Source: Nonomuraea turkmeniaca (lineage in GTDB: Bacteria; Actinomycetota; Actinomycetes; Streptosporangiales; Streptosporangiaceae). From it: 64,000 bases of DNA. Shown here piece by piece: positions 48,006 to 56,289 of the stretch (the stretch's first letter is position 1; the number at the start of each line of letters is the position of its first letter). Made by a program: the position numbers and the translations under genes. The notes beneath the pieces were generated by a model. That model searched no databases, was not told the DNA's origin, and worked only from the letters and a program-made list of their open reading frames with translations. Location: NCBI RefSeq assembly GCF_005889735.1, contig NZ_VCKY01000018.1, positions 1 through 64,000 on the forward strand. Direction: 5' to 3'.

Positions 48006-48667
48006 TCTCGGTGCTGGTGGTCGAGGACGAGGAGATCACCGCCGAGGCCAACCGCATCTACGTGGAGCGGGTGCCCGGCTTCGAGGTGGCCGGGGTGGCC
48101 CGCTCGGGCGGCGAGGCGCTGCGTTTCCTGCGCAAGCGGCCCGTGGACCTCATCCTGCTCGACCTGTACCTGCCCGACATGCACGGCCTGGACGTGTGCC
48201 GGGCCGTGCGCGCGGGCGGACTCATGTGCGACATCATCGCCGTCACGTCCGCCCGCGACCTGGCCATGGTCCGCAACGCGGTGTCGCTCGGCATCTCCCA
48301 ATACCTTCTCAAGCCGTTCACGTTCGCGACATTGCTCGAAAAGCTGACCCGTTACGCCCGGTTCAAGGAGGAAGCCGGGGTCGCGGTGGGCCAGGGCGAC
48401 GTGGACCGGGTGCTCGGCACCCTCAGAGGCAGCTCGGAGCTGCCGAAAGGCATGTCCAGGGACACCCTCGACGCGGTCGCCGCCAAGCTGCGCGAGCGGC
48501 CCGAGGGCATGGCGGCGCAGGCGGTGGCGGATGCGATCGGAGTGTCCCGCGTGACGGCTCGACGCTACCTGGAACACCTGGTCGAGCTGGGTGTGGCCGC
48601 CCGCATGCCGCAGTACGGCGCGGTGGGCCGGCCAGAGCTTCTCTACCGGATCCCCATAGAAAGTTAA
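48002..48667 (+). CDS. CitB/DcuR-family response regulator
   Basis: Response regulator of 221 residues. The receiver (1-~120) has acidic VVEDEE, phospho-acceptor Asp in LILLDLYLPD, Thr in AVTSAR and Lys in YLLKPF. The C-terminal HTH (EGMAAQAVADAIGVSRVTAR, RYLEHLVELG) is of the CitB type. ATG 48002 overlaps the kinase stop. Expected target is the dctA promoter in 46380-46490. Confidence 0.93.
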   Translation: MISVLVVEDEEITAEANRIYVERVPGFEVAGVARSGGEALRFLRKRPVDLILLDLYLPDMHGLDVCRAVRAGGLMCDIIAVTSARDLAMVRNAVSLGISQYLLKPFTFATLLEKLTRYARFKEEAGVAVGQGDVDRVLGTLRGSSELPKGMSRDTLDAVAAKLRERPEGMAAQAVADAIGVSRVTARRYLEHLVELGVAARMPQYGAVGRPELLYRIPIES

Positions 48668-48740
48668 TGACGGTGACGCTGGCCGTTCAATCCGGCCCTC
48701 TAGCTTCTGGGTGCAGTCCGATCCTTTGAGGAGACCCACC

Positions 48741-50777
48741 TTGCGAGTCTTGGCCGTTGTTCCCGCCCGCGGAGGTTCGGCGGGCGTACCCCTGAAGAAC
48801 CTCGCCCTGGTCGGGGGCGTCCCGCTGGTCACCCGTGCGGTGCGGGCCTGCGTGCGGGCCGAGCTCGTGGACCAGGTCGTGGTCAGCACCGACCACGCCC
48901 AGATCGCCGAGACCGCCCGCGAGGCCGGCGCGCTCGTCGTCGAGCGGCCCGAGGAGCTCAGCGGCGCGACCGCCTCCAGCGAGTCCGCGGTGCTGCACGC
49001 GCTCGACACCCTCGGCGAGGACCCCGAGGTGGTCGTGCTCGTGCAGTGCACGAGCGCGTTCATCGACCCCGACGACCTGTCGGCCGCCGTGCGCAAGGTG
49101 CTCGACGGCGAGGCCGACTCGGTGGTGTCCGGGCTGCCCACGCACGAGTTCCTGTGGACCGCCGCCGGCGCGGGCGTCAACCACGACCCCGCCGTCCGTC
49201 CGCGCAGGCAGGACCGCGAGGCCCAGTTCCGCGAGAACGGCGCCTTCTACGTCATGCGCACCTCCGGCCTGCGCGCGCACGGCCACCGCTTCTTCGGCAC
49301 GACCGCCGTGCAGCCGGTGCCGCCGCAGCACGCCATCGAGGTCGACCACCCCGAGGACCTGGAGCTGGTACGCGCGCTGGCCCCGTTCATCGACACGCCC
49401 GAGCCCATCGACGTCGACGCCGTCATCACCGACTTCGACGGCGTGCACACCGACGACCGCGCCTACGTCGACTCCGACGGCCGCGAGATGGTGCTGGTCA
49501 GCCGCTCGGACGGGATGGGCGTGTCGCTGCTGCGCCGCTCCGGCGTCAAGGTGCTGATCATGTCCACCGAGCACAACCCGGTCGTGGCCGCCCGCGCCCG
49601 CAAGCTCGGCGTGCCGGTGCTGCAGGGGCTGGCCGACAAGCGGACGGTGCTGCGCGACTGGCTGCGCATCGAGGGCCTCGACCCGGCCCGCGTGGCCTAC
49701 GTCGGCAACGACGTCAACGACCTGGGCCCGATGACCGAGGTGGGCTGGCCGGTCGCCACGCCCGAGGCCCACCCGCGGGTGCGCGCCGCGGCCCGGGTGG
49801 TGCTGACCAGGGCCGGCGGGTCCGGCGCGGTGCGCGAGCTGTGCGACCGGGTCGTGGCCGCCCGCCCCGAGGCGCCGGTCGTGCAGGTCAAGGAACGGCC
49901 CGGGCTCGGCCCGGTCGCCATCGGCGACGTGCTGGTCGGCGACGGCGAGCCCGTCTACGTGATCGGCGAGATCGGCATCAACCACAACGGCGACCTCGAC
50001 ATCGCCCGCCGGCTCATCGACGTGGCCGCCGACGCCGGCTGCCAGGCGGTCAAGTTCCAGAAGCGCACCCCCGCGATCTGCGTGCCCGAGGAGCAGAAGG
50101 GCCAGATCAGGCAGACGCCGTGGGGCGAGATGACGTACCTGGAGTACAAGGAGCGGACCGAGTTCGGCCGCGACGAGTACCGGCAGATCGCGAAATACTG
50201 CGACGAGCGCGGCGTGCACTGGTTCGCCTCGCCGTGGGACGTGCCGTCCGTCGAGTTCCTGGAGGAGATGGACGTCCTGACGCACAAGGTGGCCTCGGCC
50301 AGCGTGGCCGACCACGAGCTGCTGCGGGCCCTGGCCGCCACCGGCAAGCCGATCATCCTGTCGACCGGGATGTCCACGCTGTCGGAGATCGACGCGGCCG
50401 TGGAGATCCTCGGCACCGACAAGCTGATCATGATGCACGCGACGTCCACGTACCCGCTGCCGCCGGACGAGGCCAACCTGCGCACGATCACCACGCTCAA
50501 GGAGCGGTACGGCGTCCCCGTCGGCTACTCCGGCCACGAGCGCGGCCTGCAGATCTCGCTGGCCGCCGTCACCCTCGGCGCGGTGTGCGTGGAGCGGCAC
50601 ATCACGCTCGACCGGACCATGTGGGGCTCCGACCACGCCGCCTCGCTGGAGCCGTCCGGCCTCGAGCACCTGGTGCGCGACATCCGGATCATCGAGCAGG
50701 CCTTGGGCGACGGCGTCAAGCGCGTCTTCCCCGGCGAGGAGGCCCCGAAGGCCCGCCTGCGCCGGGTGACCGTATGA
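48741..50777 (+). CDS. Three-domain NeuA-HAD-NeuB nonulosonic acid synthesis/activation enzyme
   Basis: Fusion of 678 residues. Residues 1-~215 form a CMP-nonulosonate cytidylyltransferase (VVPARGGSAGVPLKNLALVG, FRENGAFYVMR). Residues ~220-390 are a KdsC-like HAD phosphatase (ITDFDGVHTDD, MSTEHNP, YVGNDVNDLGPM). Residues ~391-678 are a NeuB-type synthase (IGEIGINHNGDLDIARRLID, KFQKRTP, GYSGHERGL, ERHITLD). The usual C-terminal SAF (antifreeze-like) domain of NeuB is absent. Together these could condense a sugar phosphate with PEP, dephosphorylate the product and activate it with CMP. TTG 48741 follows GAGGAG. The product could be Kdn, sialic or legionaminic acid. First gene of an operon with two glycosyltransferases. 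Confidence 0.9.
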   Translation: MRVLAVVPARGGSAGVPLKNLALVGGVPLVTRAVRACVRAELVDQVVVSTDHAQIAETAREAGALVVERPEELSGATASSESAVLHALDTLGEDPEVVVLVQCTSAFIDPDDLSAAVRKVLDGEADSVVSGLPTHEFLWTAAGAGVNHDPAVRPRRQDREAQFRENGAFYVMRTSGLRAHGHRFFGTTAVQPVPPQHAIEVDHPEDLELVRALAPFIDTPEPIDVDAVITDFDGVHTDDRAYVDSDGREMVLVSRSDGMGVSLLRRSGVKVLIMSTEHNPVVAARARKLGVPVLQGLADKRTVLRDWLRIEGLDPARVAYVGNDVNDLGPMTEVGWPVATPEAHPRVRAAARVVLTRAGGSGAVRELCDRVVAARPEAPVVQVKERPGLGPVAIGDVLVGDGEPVYVIGEIGINHNGDLDIARRLIDVAADAGCQAVKFQKRTPAICVPEEQKGQIRQTPWGEMTYLEYKERTEFGRDEYRQIAKYCDERGVHWFASPWDVPSVEFLEEMDVLTHKVASASVADHELLRALAATGKPIILSTGMSTLSEIDAAVEILGTDKLIMMHATSTYPLPPDEANLRTITTLKERYGVPVGYSGHERGLQISLAAVTLGAVCVERHITLDRTMWGSDHAASLEPSGLEHLVRDIRIIEQALGDGVKRVFPGEEAPKARLRRVTV

Positions 50778-50802
50778 CCGTCACCACCAGGAGAACGAAC
50801 CC

Positions 50803-51786
50803 TTGATCACGCTCTCGGTCGTCGTGCCGATTCGAGACGGCGAGCGATTCATCGCCGACGCGCTCACCTCGCTCTGCCGTAACGCGCGGCACGACTTCGA
50901 GTTCATCGTCGTCAATGACGGGTCCGTGGACGCCACCGGGGACATCATCGACGACTTCCGCGCCGATCTCCCCGGGCTGACCGTGCTGCGCAATCCCGCG
51001 CCGGTGGGGCTGGCCGACGCCCGCAACATCGGGCTGTCGGCCGCGTCCGGCCGGTACGTGACGTACATGGACGGCGACGACTGGCTCGCCCCCGGCTATC
51101 TGGCACGACTCGTCGACGCCATCGACGGGCTCGGCTGCGACTTCGTACGCGTCGACCACGTGCAGGTCGAGGGCCGAAAGCGGGTCGTGCACCGCGCTCC
51201 GCTGGCGCGGCGGAACGCGGTGCTCAATCCTCGTGAGGCGATCCTGCCGGCGAACGTGCGGACCATGGTCGACTACCCGTACGCCTGGGCCGGGGTCTAC
51301 CGGCGCTCGCTGGGAGACCTGCTGCACTTCCCCGGCTCCCTGCACACCGCCGAGGACCGGCCGTGGATCTGGCGGCTGCACCGGGAGGCCGCCACGTTCG
51401 CCGTGGTGTCGCTGGCCGGGATCTTCTACCGGCGCATGGTGTCGGGGTCGCTGACACAGGTCGGCGACGAGCGCCAGCTGCACTTCTTCGACGCCTTCGA
51501 GCTGGTCTTCAAGGACCTGGAGCCGGAGTTCATGCCCAAGGCGGTGCGGAACTTCTGCGCGCTGCTGGCCCACCATCTGGAGATCGGCGACCGGTTCACG
51601 CCCGCGCTCCGCACCCGCTTCGAGGAGCGCGGCGCGCAGATGGTGCGCTCGCTGCCGATGGAGATCGTGGCGGACGCGGTGTCGCGGATGTCCGTCGAGC
51701 GCGAGGCCACACTGCGGGTCCTGGTGCCCGACCTGCCCCCCAGCCCGCACGTCCGGGTCCGCCGCGACCGGGAGGACGCATCATGA
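50803..51786 (+). CDS. Family 2 glycosyltransferase
   Basis: GT-A glycosyltransferase of 327 residues. The nucleotide-binding core is LSVVVPIRDGERFIADALTS, the metal site is the DGDD in TYMDGDDWLAPG, and a distal acidic region TAEDRPWIWRL follows. TTG 50803 is supported by AGGAGA about 9 bases upstream. It lies between the NeuA-HAD-NeuB gene and a polysialyltransferase-like gene and overlaps the latter by 4 bp. It probably adds a sugar to a nonulosonate-containing cell-wall polymer or its primer. Confidence 0.88.
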   Translation: MITLSVVVPIRDGERFIADALTSLCRNARHDFEFIVVNDGSVDATGDIIDDFRADLPGLTVLRNPAPVGLADARNIGLSAASGRYVTYMDGDDWLAPGYLARLVDAIDGLGCDFVRVDHVQVEGRKRVVHRAPLARRNAVLNPREAILPANVRTMVDYPYAWAGVYRRSLGDLLHFPGSLHTAEDRPWIWRLHREAATFAVVSLAGIFYRRMVSGSLTQVGDERQLHFFDAFELVFKDLEPEFMPKAVRNFCALLAHHLEIGDRFTPALRTRFEERGAQMVRSLPMEIVADAVSRMSVEREATLRVLVPDLPPSPHVRVRRDREDAS

Positions 51787-53018
51787 AGGTCTTCTACGCC
51801 TCGACCCTGTTCGGGGCGATGTCGCTGGCCGCCGGGATCGACGACGGCCGGTTCGGCGACGGGCGGCGCGTCCTCGTCGTGTCCAACAACGCGGCCATCC
51901 CCGAGGTGTCGACGCCGCTGGACAAGACGCCGGGCTTCGCGGTGCTGCGCTCGCGCTTCGACGAGGTGCACTCGTGGAACGAGCTGATCGCGCCGCTGCA
52001 CCCGTCGGACTGGAGGGCGCGCGTCATCGAGGTGCCGATGACGGAGCGCCTCATCCGCTCCCACTGGGGGCTGGACGGGGTCGAGGAGCTGGTGCTGGAG
52101 TCGATCGCGGTGCCGCCCGCGCGGACGATCGCCGGGCTGGTGCGCGACTGCCCGATCACGGTCTACTCCGACGGGCTGATGAGCTACGGCCCGACCCGTG
52201 ACCCGCTGCCCGCCGAGATCTTCCGCCGCATCGGCCGGCTGATCCACCTGGACCTGGTGCCGGGCCTGACGCCGCTGCTGCTCAGCGAGTACGGCGTCCC
52301 GCCCGAGATCCTGCCGGACGAACGGTTCCTGGCGATCGTGTCCGAGGTGGCCGCCACCGCGCCCGACATGCTGGCCGGGCAGGCCGTCATCCTCGGCCAG
52401 TACCTGTCGGCCCTGGAGATCGTCACGCCGGAGGAGGAGGCGGCGCTGCACGAGACGATGCTCAAGGCGCTGGCCGCCCGCGGCTACACCAACGTCGTGT
52501 TCAAGCCGCACCCGGCCGCGGGGCGCCGGCACGCCCAGCTGATGCGGGCCGCGGCCGAGCCTCTGGGAGTGCGGCTGTCGGTGGCCGGGGAGAGCGTGCC
52601 GGCCGAGGTGTGCTTCGCCGCGCTCCGGCCCGAAGTGGTCGTCGGCTGCTTCTCCACGGGGCTGGTGACGGCGCAGCGGTACTTCGGGTTGCCCGTGGCC
52701 TCGTACGGCACGGATCTCGTGCTGGACCGGCTGGCGCCGTACGAGAACAGCAACCGGATCCCGGTCACGATCGCAGACGCGCTGCTGCCGCGGCTGTCGG
52801 CCGAGGGGCACATCGAGCAGCCGCCGGCCGTGGACCTGCCGGCGCTGGTGCGCGCGGTCGGCTACTGCATGCAGGCCGAGGCGTACCCGGACCTGCGGCC
52901 GGCGAGCATCGAGTTCGACGCCCGCTACTTCAAGCGCAAGCGCCTGGAGACGCTGGGTTTCATGGCCAAGCCGACGGCGCTCACCCGGCTCCGCCGGAAG
53001 ATCCGCTCCGCCATCTGA
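51783..53018 (+). CDS. Polysialyltransferase-like glycosyltransferase
   Basis: Protein of 411 residues resembling the alpha-2,8-polysialyltransferase (Glyco_transf_52/POLYST) group. The HP motif appears as VFKPHPAAGRRH and the Ser-rich nucleotide motif as GCFSTGLVTAQRYFG. It has no membrane helix; the basic C-terminus (RYFKRKRLETLGF, RLRRKIRSAI) could bind membrane. ATG 51783 overlaps the preceding stop as ATGA. It probably uses the CMP-nonulosonate made by the upstream fusion to polymerise or cap a surface glycan. Confidence 0.82.
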   Translation: MKVFYASTLFGAMSLAAGIDDGRFGDGRRVLVVSNNAAIPEVSTPLDKTPGFAVLRSRFDEVHSWNELIAPLHPSDWRARVIEVPMTERLIRSHWGLDGVEELVLESIAVPPARTIAGLVRDCPITVYSDGLMSYGPTRDPLPAEIFRRIGRLIHLDLVPGLTPLLLSEYGVPPEILPDERFLAIVSEVAATAPDMLAGQAVILGQYLSALEIVTPEEEAALHETMLKALAARGYTNVVFKPHPAAGRRHAQLMRAAAEPLGVRLSVAGESVPAEVCFAALRPEVVVGCFSTGLVTAQRYFGLPVASYGTDLVLDRLAPYENSNRIPVTIADALLPRLSAEGHIEQPPAVDLPALVRAVGYCMQAEAYPDLRPASIEFDARYFKRKRLETLGFMAKPTALTRLRRKIRSAI

Positions 53019-53031
53019 CCACCGACCTCCC

Positions 53032-53053
53032 GGCCCCGGCTACTGCCGGGGCC
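53032..53053. terminator. Hairpin between the two convergent glycan operons
   Basis: GGCCCCGGC (53032-53040) and GCCGGGGCC (53045-53053) form a perfect 9-bp stem with a 4-base loop, 14 bp after the polysialyltransferase-like stop. It probably ends the plus-strand operon. The remaining gap to 53226 shows no gene. Confidence 0.65.
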
Positions 53054-53226
53054 TCGGCGTGATCCACGGCCGAGTGACGCGCCGCAGCCCGCTCCCACGC
53101 ACGCACCAGCGCAACGTGCCCGGCAAGCCGCCGCCGACCCGCCCACGCGACGCCGCTCGTGCGGCACCGTCTGCCCGATGGGCGCTGCGCTGATGCGTGG
53201 GAGCGACGGTTGCTCGCCGGGCGGGG

Positions 53227-54408
53227 TCAGGTGAGGGCGCGGAGGTAGCGGCGCATGCGGCGCTTGGCCTTGTAGCCGGCCCGCAACATCGTGGGCGGCA
53301 CCTCCACGCGCAGCCGGGCCCGCCGCCGCGCCGCCGCGAACTCGGGCCCGTCGAGCAGCGACGTGGCCGGCACCCGCGACCGGGAGAGCACCAGCCCGGA
53401 CAGCAGCCCCGCCCAGTCGTTGCGCTCCACCGGATGGAAGTAGTTGGCCGCGCACCACGCGGCCGAGGCCGTGCGGAAGCCGCCCGCCGCCAGCTCGTCA
53501 AGGGTGCCCAGCAGGTCGCTGTCCTCGAACACCAGGTTGATCATCTCGGCGCTGACGCCGAAGTCGCTCAGCACCAGCGACGGCACGTCCAGCGCGATGG
53601 CCTCCAGCGCCGCCGTCGAGCTGACCGTGACGAACCCGGCCGCCCGCATCAGCTGGTCGTGCATCGACCCGGCCTCGAACAGCAGCCGCCCCGGCTCGCC
53701 CATCTCCCGCCACAACCGCTGGTAGTGGTGGCGCTCGTTGTGCGTCTGCCGCTCGTCCTCCAGCGCCCGCAGCTTGACCACCACGTCCAACTCCGGCCGG
53801 CGGCCGGCCAGCTCGGCCAGCGCCAGCAGGATCCGCTCACGCCCCTCGCGCTCACGCGGCACCTTGGCCTGCGTGGCGAACACCACCCGGTTGCCGCCCC
53901 GGGCGGCGGCCGTCTTGGACCGCAGGAACGGCAGCCGGGCCAATCCGACCGCCCCTCCCCCGCCGAGCCGGCGGGCGATCTCACCGAATTCGGCCACCTC
54001 CCGCTCGCTGTGCACCACGAACAGGTCACAGCCGCTGCGGAACTGCCACGCCTTCTCGGTCGCGGGCACCGAGATGCCCGGCAGCCCGCTGACGAACACC
54101 GGCCGCGGCCGCAGGTCCCCGAGCACCTCGGCCACCAGCACGTCCACGACCGGGCCCGTGCAGGCCACGAGGATCACGTCGGGCCGGCCGCGCTCGGCCA
54201 GCCGGCGTACCGACCGGGCCGACAACACCGGCGGCGACTCCCGCTCGCCCACCTGCCCGCTTATCGAGGCGGCGATCTGCTCGGGCGAGGGCGCGATCGG
54301 CGTACGCACCACCACCAGGTCGGTGTCGCAGCCCTCGGGCAGATCGGCGAGCAGGCAGGCCGCCCACTTCAGATACGAGTCGGAGTCGGCGACCGCCAAC
54401 ACTTTCAA
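53227..54408 (-). CDS. Putative glycosyltransferase (DUF6716-like)
   Basis: Protein of 393 residues with a GT-B-like layout: an N-terminal Rossmann half (KVLAVADSDSYLKWAACLLA), a middle region (VFVSGLPGISVPATEKAWQF, LFVVHSEREVAEF), and a C-terminal nucleotide-sugar half (VVVKLRALEDERQTH, FVTVSSTAALEAIALDVPSL). This matches the actinobacterial putative glycosyltransferases found beside nonulosonate genes. The TTG at 54408 overlaps the upstream stop as TTGA, with GGAG before it. Likely works with the 54405-55349 product. Confidence 0.75.
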   Translation of the reverse strand: MKVLAVADSDSYLKWAACLLADLPEGCDTDLVVVRTPIAPSPEQIAASISGQVGERESPPVLSARSVRRLAERGRPDVILVACTGPVVDVLVAEVLGDLRPRPVFVSGLPGISVPATEKAWQFRSGCDLFVVHSEREVAEFGEIARRLGGGGAVGLARLPFLRSKTAAARGGNRVVFATQAKVPREREGRERILLALAELAGRRPELDVVVKLRALEDERQTHNERHHYQRLWREMGEPGRLLFEAGSMHDQLMRAAGFVTVSSTAALEAIALDVPSLVLSDFGVSAEMINLVFEDSDLLGTLDELAAGGFRTASAAWCAANYFHPVERNDWAGLLSGLVLSRSRVPATSLLDGPEFAAARRRARLRVEVPPTMLRAGYKAKRRMRRYLRALT

Positions 54409-55349
54409 CCGGACACTCCAGTCAGATGCGAGCGAAGGGCGGGAACCGCCCTGCTGGTCCACCAGTCATCGGGAACGTCCACGGGCTCGACCGCGACGCC
54501 ACGCGGGCTGAGCAGCACCCGCAGCGAGGTGATCGCGGTCGAGGGGAGGCTGAGCACGCGCTGACCGGCGTCCAGGCCGCGCAGCGTCAGCTCCGCCGGG
54601 GCGCCGGCGTCGTGGACGGTGATGCCGGGGCGTTCCCGGATCAGCGCCACGTCCACGGGGTCCTCGCGGCGGTGCGGGTAGTAGGCGACCGGCTCCTGCG
54701 CGGCCAGGTCCGTCAGCCAGCGCAGGTAGCGGTCGCGGTGGACCAGGCCGTTCCTGACGAGCGAGGTGCCGAGGACGACGGTCCGCTCGGCGGGGCCCTC
54801 GGCGCTGAGCGGCTGGGCGCGCAGCCAGGCGAAGTCGTGGCGGACGACCTCGACGCCGACGCGGCGGACGGCATCTTCCAGGTCCTTGTCCACGTTCAGT
54901 GCGGTGAAGACGGAGAGCTTGCTCAGGCGCAGCCGCAGCGCGGCCGCCAGGCCGAGCGCGGCACGCAGCTTGGTGGGCTGAGCGCGGGCCCGCAACAGCG
55001 GCCGGTGCGGCCCCGCGGCCAGCAGCTCCAGCAGCCGGATCGTGGCCAGCCCGTCGTCGACGATGACGATGCGGCCCGGGTTGGAGGTCAGCCAGCGCAG
55101 CTGCACCTGGCCGGAGAAGGCGTCGCCCACGGCCTGCACGCGGCGCGGCATGCGCTCACGTGGCTCGGCCAGCTCCAGGCCCTCGGGCAGCCCGAGCCTG
55201 CGCAGCTCCTTGCGCGTGGCCTTCAGCGGCCGCAGGCCCGCTCGAGGCACGACTGTCGTCGCGGACCCGAGGAGCCCTGCGTGGTGGGCCTCGACGGCGC
55301 ACAGCATCTGGAGCGGGGACTCCACCCAGGCCGACGCCTGTTCGACCAC
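54405..55349 (-). CDS. Polysialyltransferase/sialyltransferase-like protein
   Basis: Protein of 314 residues. Features of the GT52-like bacterial sialyltransferases are ESPLQMLCAVEAHHAG at the N-terminus, VIVDDGLATIRLLE, VVLGTSLVRNGLVHRDRYLR, the HP-type motif YYPHRRED, and the Ser motif SLPSTAITSLRVLL. GTG 55349 follows GGGAGGG. It is co-transcribed with the DUF6716-like gene, convergent to the NeuA-HAD-NeuB operon. Predicted to transfer a CMP-activated nonulosonic acid to a surface polymer. Confidence 0.82.
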   Translation of the reverse strand: MVEQASAWVESPLQMLCAVEAHHAGLLGSATTVVPRAGLRPLKATRKELRRLGLPEGLELAEPRERMPRRVQAVGDAFSGQVQLRWLTSNPGRIVIVDDGLATIRLLELLAAGPHRPLLRARAQPTKLRAALGLAAALRLRLSKLSVFTALNVDKDLEDAVRRVGVEVVRHDFAWLRAQPLSAEGPAERTVVLGTSLVRNGLVHRDRYLRWLTDLAAQEPVAYYPHRREDPVDVALIRERPGITVHDAGAPAELTLRGLDAGQRVLSLPSTAITSLRVLLSPRGVAVEPVDVPDDWWTSRAVPALRSHLTGVSG

Positions 55350-55447
55350 TCGTTGCCCTCCCAGCCGGGTGATGGCCCGTTCATGACCGCTCTAAGTTAG
55401 CCCTGCCGCCTTAAGCCGCCCGGAACACGACGTGAACAATGGACGGT

Positions 55448-56269
55448 ATGAACTCGCTCATGCTCAACACCGACGGCGTGCAGATCCCGCAGCTGGGGTT
55501 CGGCGTCTGGCAGATCCCCGACGGCGACGCCGAGCAGGCCGTCCGGATCGCCCTGCAGGCCGGTTACCGGCACGTCGACACCGCCTCCGCGTACGGCAAC
55601 GAGGAGGGCGTGGGACGGGCCGTGCGCAGCGCCGAGCGGCCGCGCGAGAAGCTGTTCGTCACCACCAAGCTGTGGAACGCCGACCACGGCCGCGCCGAGC
55701 AGGCCTTCGACGAGAGCCTCGCCAGGCTCGGCCTCGACTACGTCGATCTTTTCCTCATCCACTGGCCGGTCCCCAAGCAGGACAAGTACGTACAGGCGTG
55801 GAAGGCCCTCGAAAAGATCTACCGTGACGGGCGGGCCAAGGCCATCGGCACCTCCAACTTCACCGTCCAGGCCCTCACCCGGCTGATGGACGAGACCGAG
55901 ATCACGCCGTCCATCAACCAGATCGAGCTCCACCCGTACCTGCAGCAGCGCGAGATGCGCGCCTTCCACGAGGCCAACGGCATCCTGACCGAGGCGTGGA
56001 GCCCGCTGGGCCAGGGCCAGGGGCTGCTCGACGACCCGGCGCTGAGCGTGCTGTCCGGCAAGTACGGCAGGACGCCCGCCCAGATCGTGATCCGCTGGCA
56101 TCTGCAGCTGGGCAACGTGGTCATCCCCAAGTCCGCCACCCCGTCGCGGATCCGCGAGAACATCGACGTGTTCGACTTCATCCTCGACACCGAGGACATG
56201 GCCGCGATCGGCGCCATGAACAGGGGCAAGCGCATCGGACCCGACCCCGACACCTTCAACATGACCTGA
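55448..56269 (+). CDS. Aldo/keto reductase (2,5-diketo-gluconate reductase-like)
   Basis: NADPH-dependent carbonyl reductase of 273 residues. The TIM-barrel core has GFGVWQIPDG, catalytic Asp/Tyr in HVDTASAYGNEEGVG, Lys in VTTKLWN, His in LFLIHWPVP, and the cofactor segment VIPKSATPSRIREN. ATG 55448 and the in-frame ATG 55439 are both possible. It is followed 20 bp later by an oxidoreductase gene that seems to have its own promoter. Physiological substrate unknown. Confidence 0.92.
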   Translation: MNSLMLNTDGVQIPQLGFGVWQIPDGDAEQAVRIALQAGYRHVDTASAYGNEEGVGRAVRSAERPREKLFVTTKLWNADHGRAEQAFDESLARLGLDYVDLFLIHWPVPKQDKYVQAWKALEKIYRDGRAKAIGTSNFTVQALTRLMDETEITPSINQIELHPYLQQREMRAFHEANGILTEAWSPLGQGQGLLDDPALSVLSGKYGRTPAQIVIRWHLQLGNVVIPKSATPSRIRENIDVFDFILDTEDMAAIGAMNRGKRIGPDPDTFNMT

Positions 56270-56281
56270 TACGTCTACGAT
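56255..56281 (+). promoter_or_regulatory. Candidate promoter for a leaderless transcript
   Basis: TTCAAC (56255-56260) and TACGAT (56276-56281) are spaced 15 bp, a little short, and resemble -35 and -10 elements of housekeeping promoters. The -10 ends 8 bp before the GTG at 56290, and no ribosome binding site is seen, as expected for leaderless actinobacterial mRNAs. Confidence 0.45.
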
Positions 56282-56289
56282 CTCCCTTC

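Noticed and set aside
48741..55349. Capsule or LPS sialylation locus
   Set aside because: The organism appears to be a Gram-positive actinobacterium, with no Wzx/Wzy or Kps genes in view; a wall teichulosonic-type polymer fits better.
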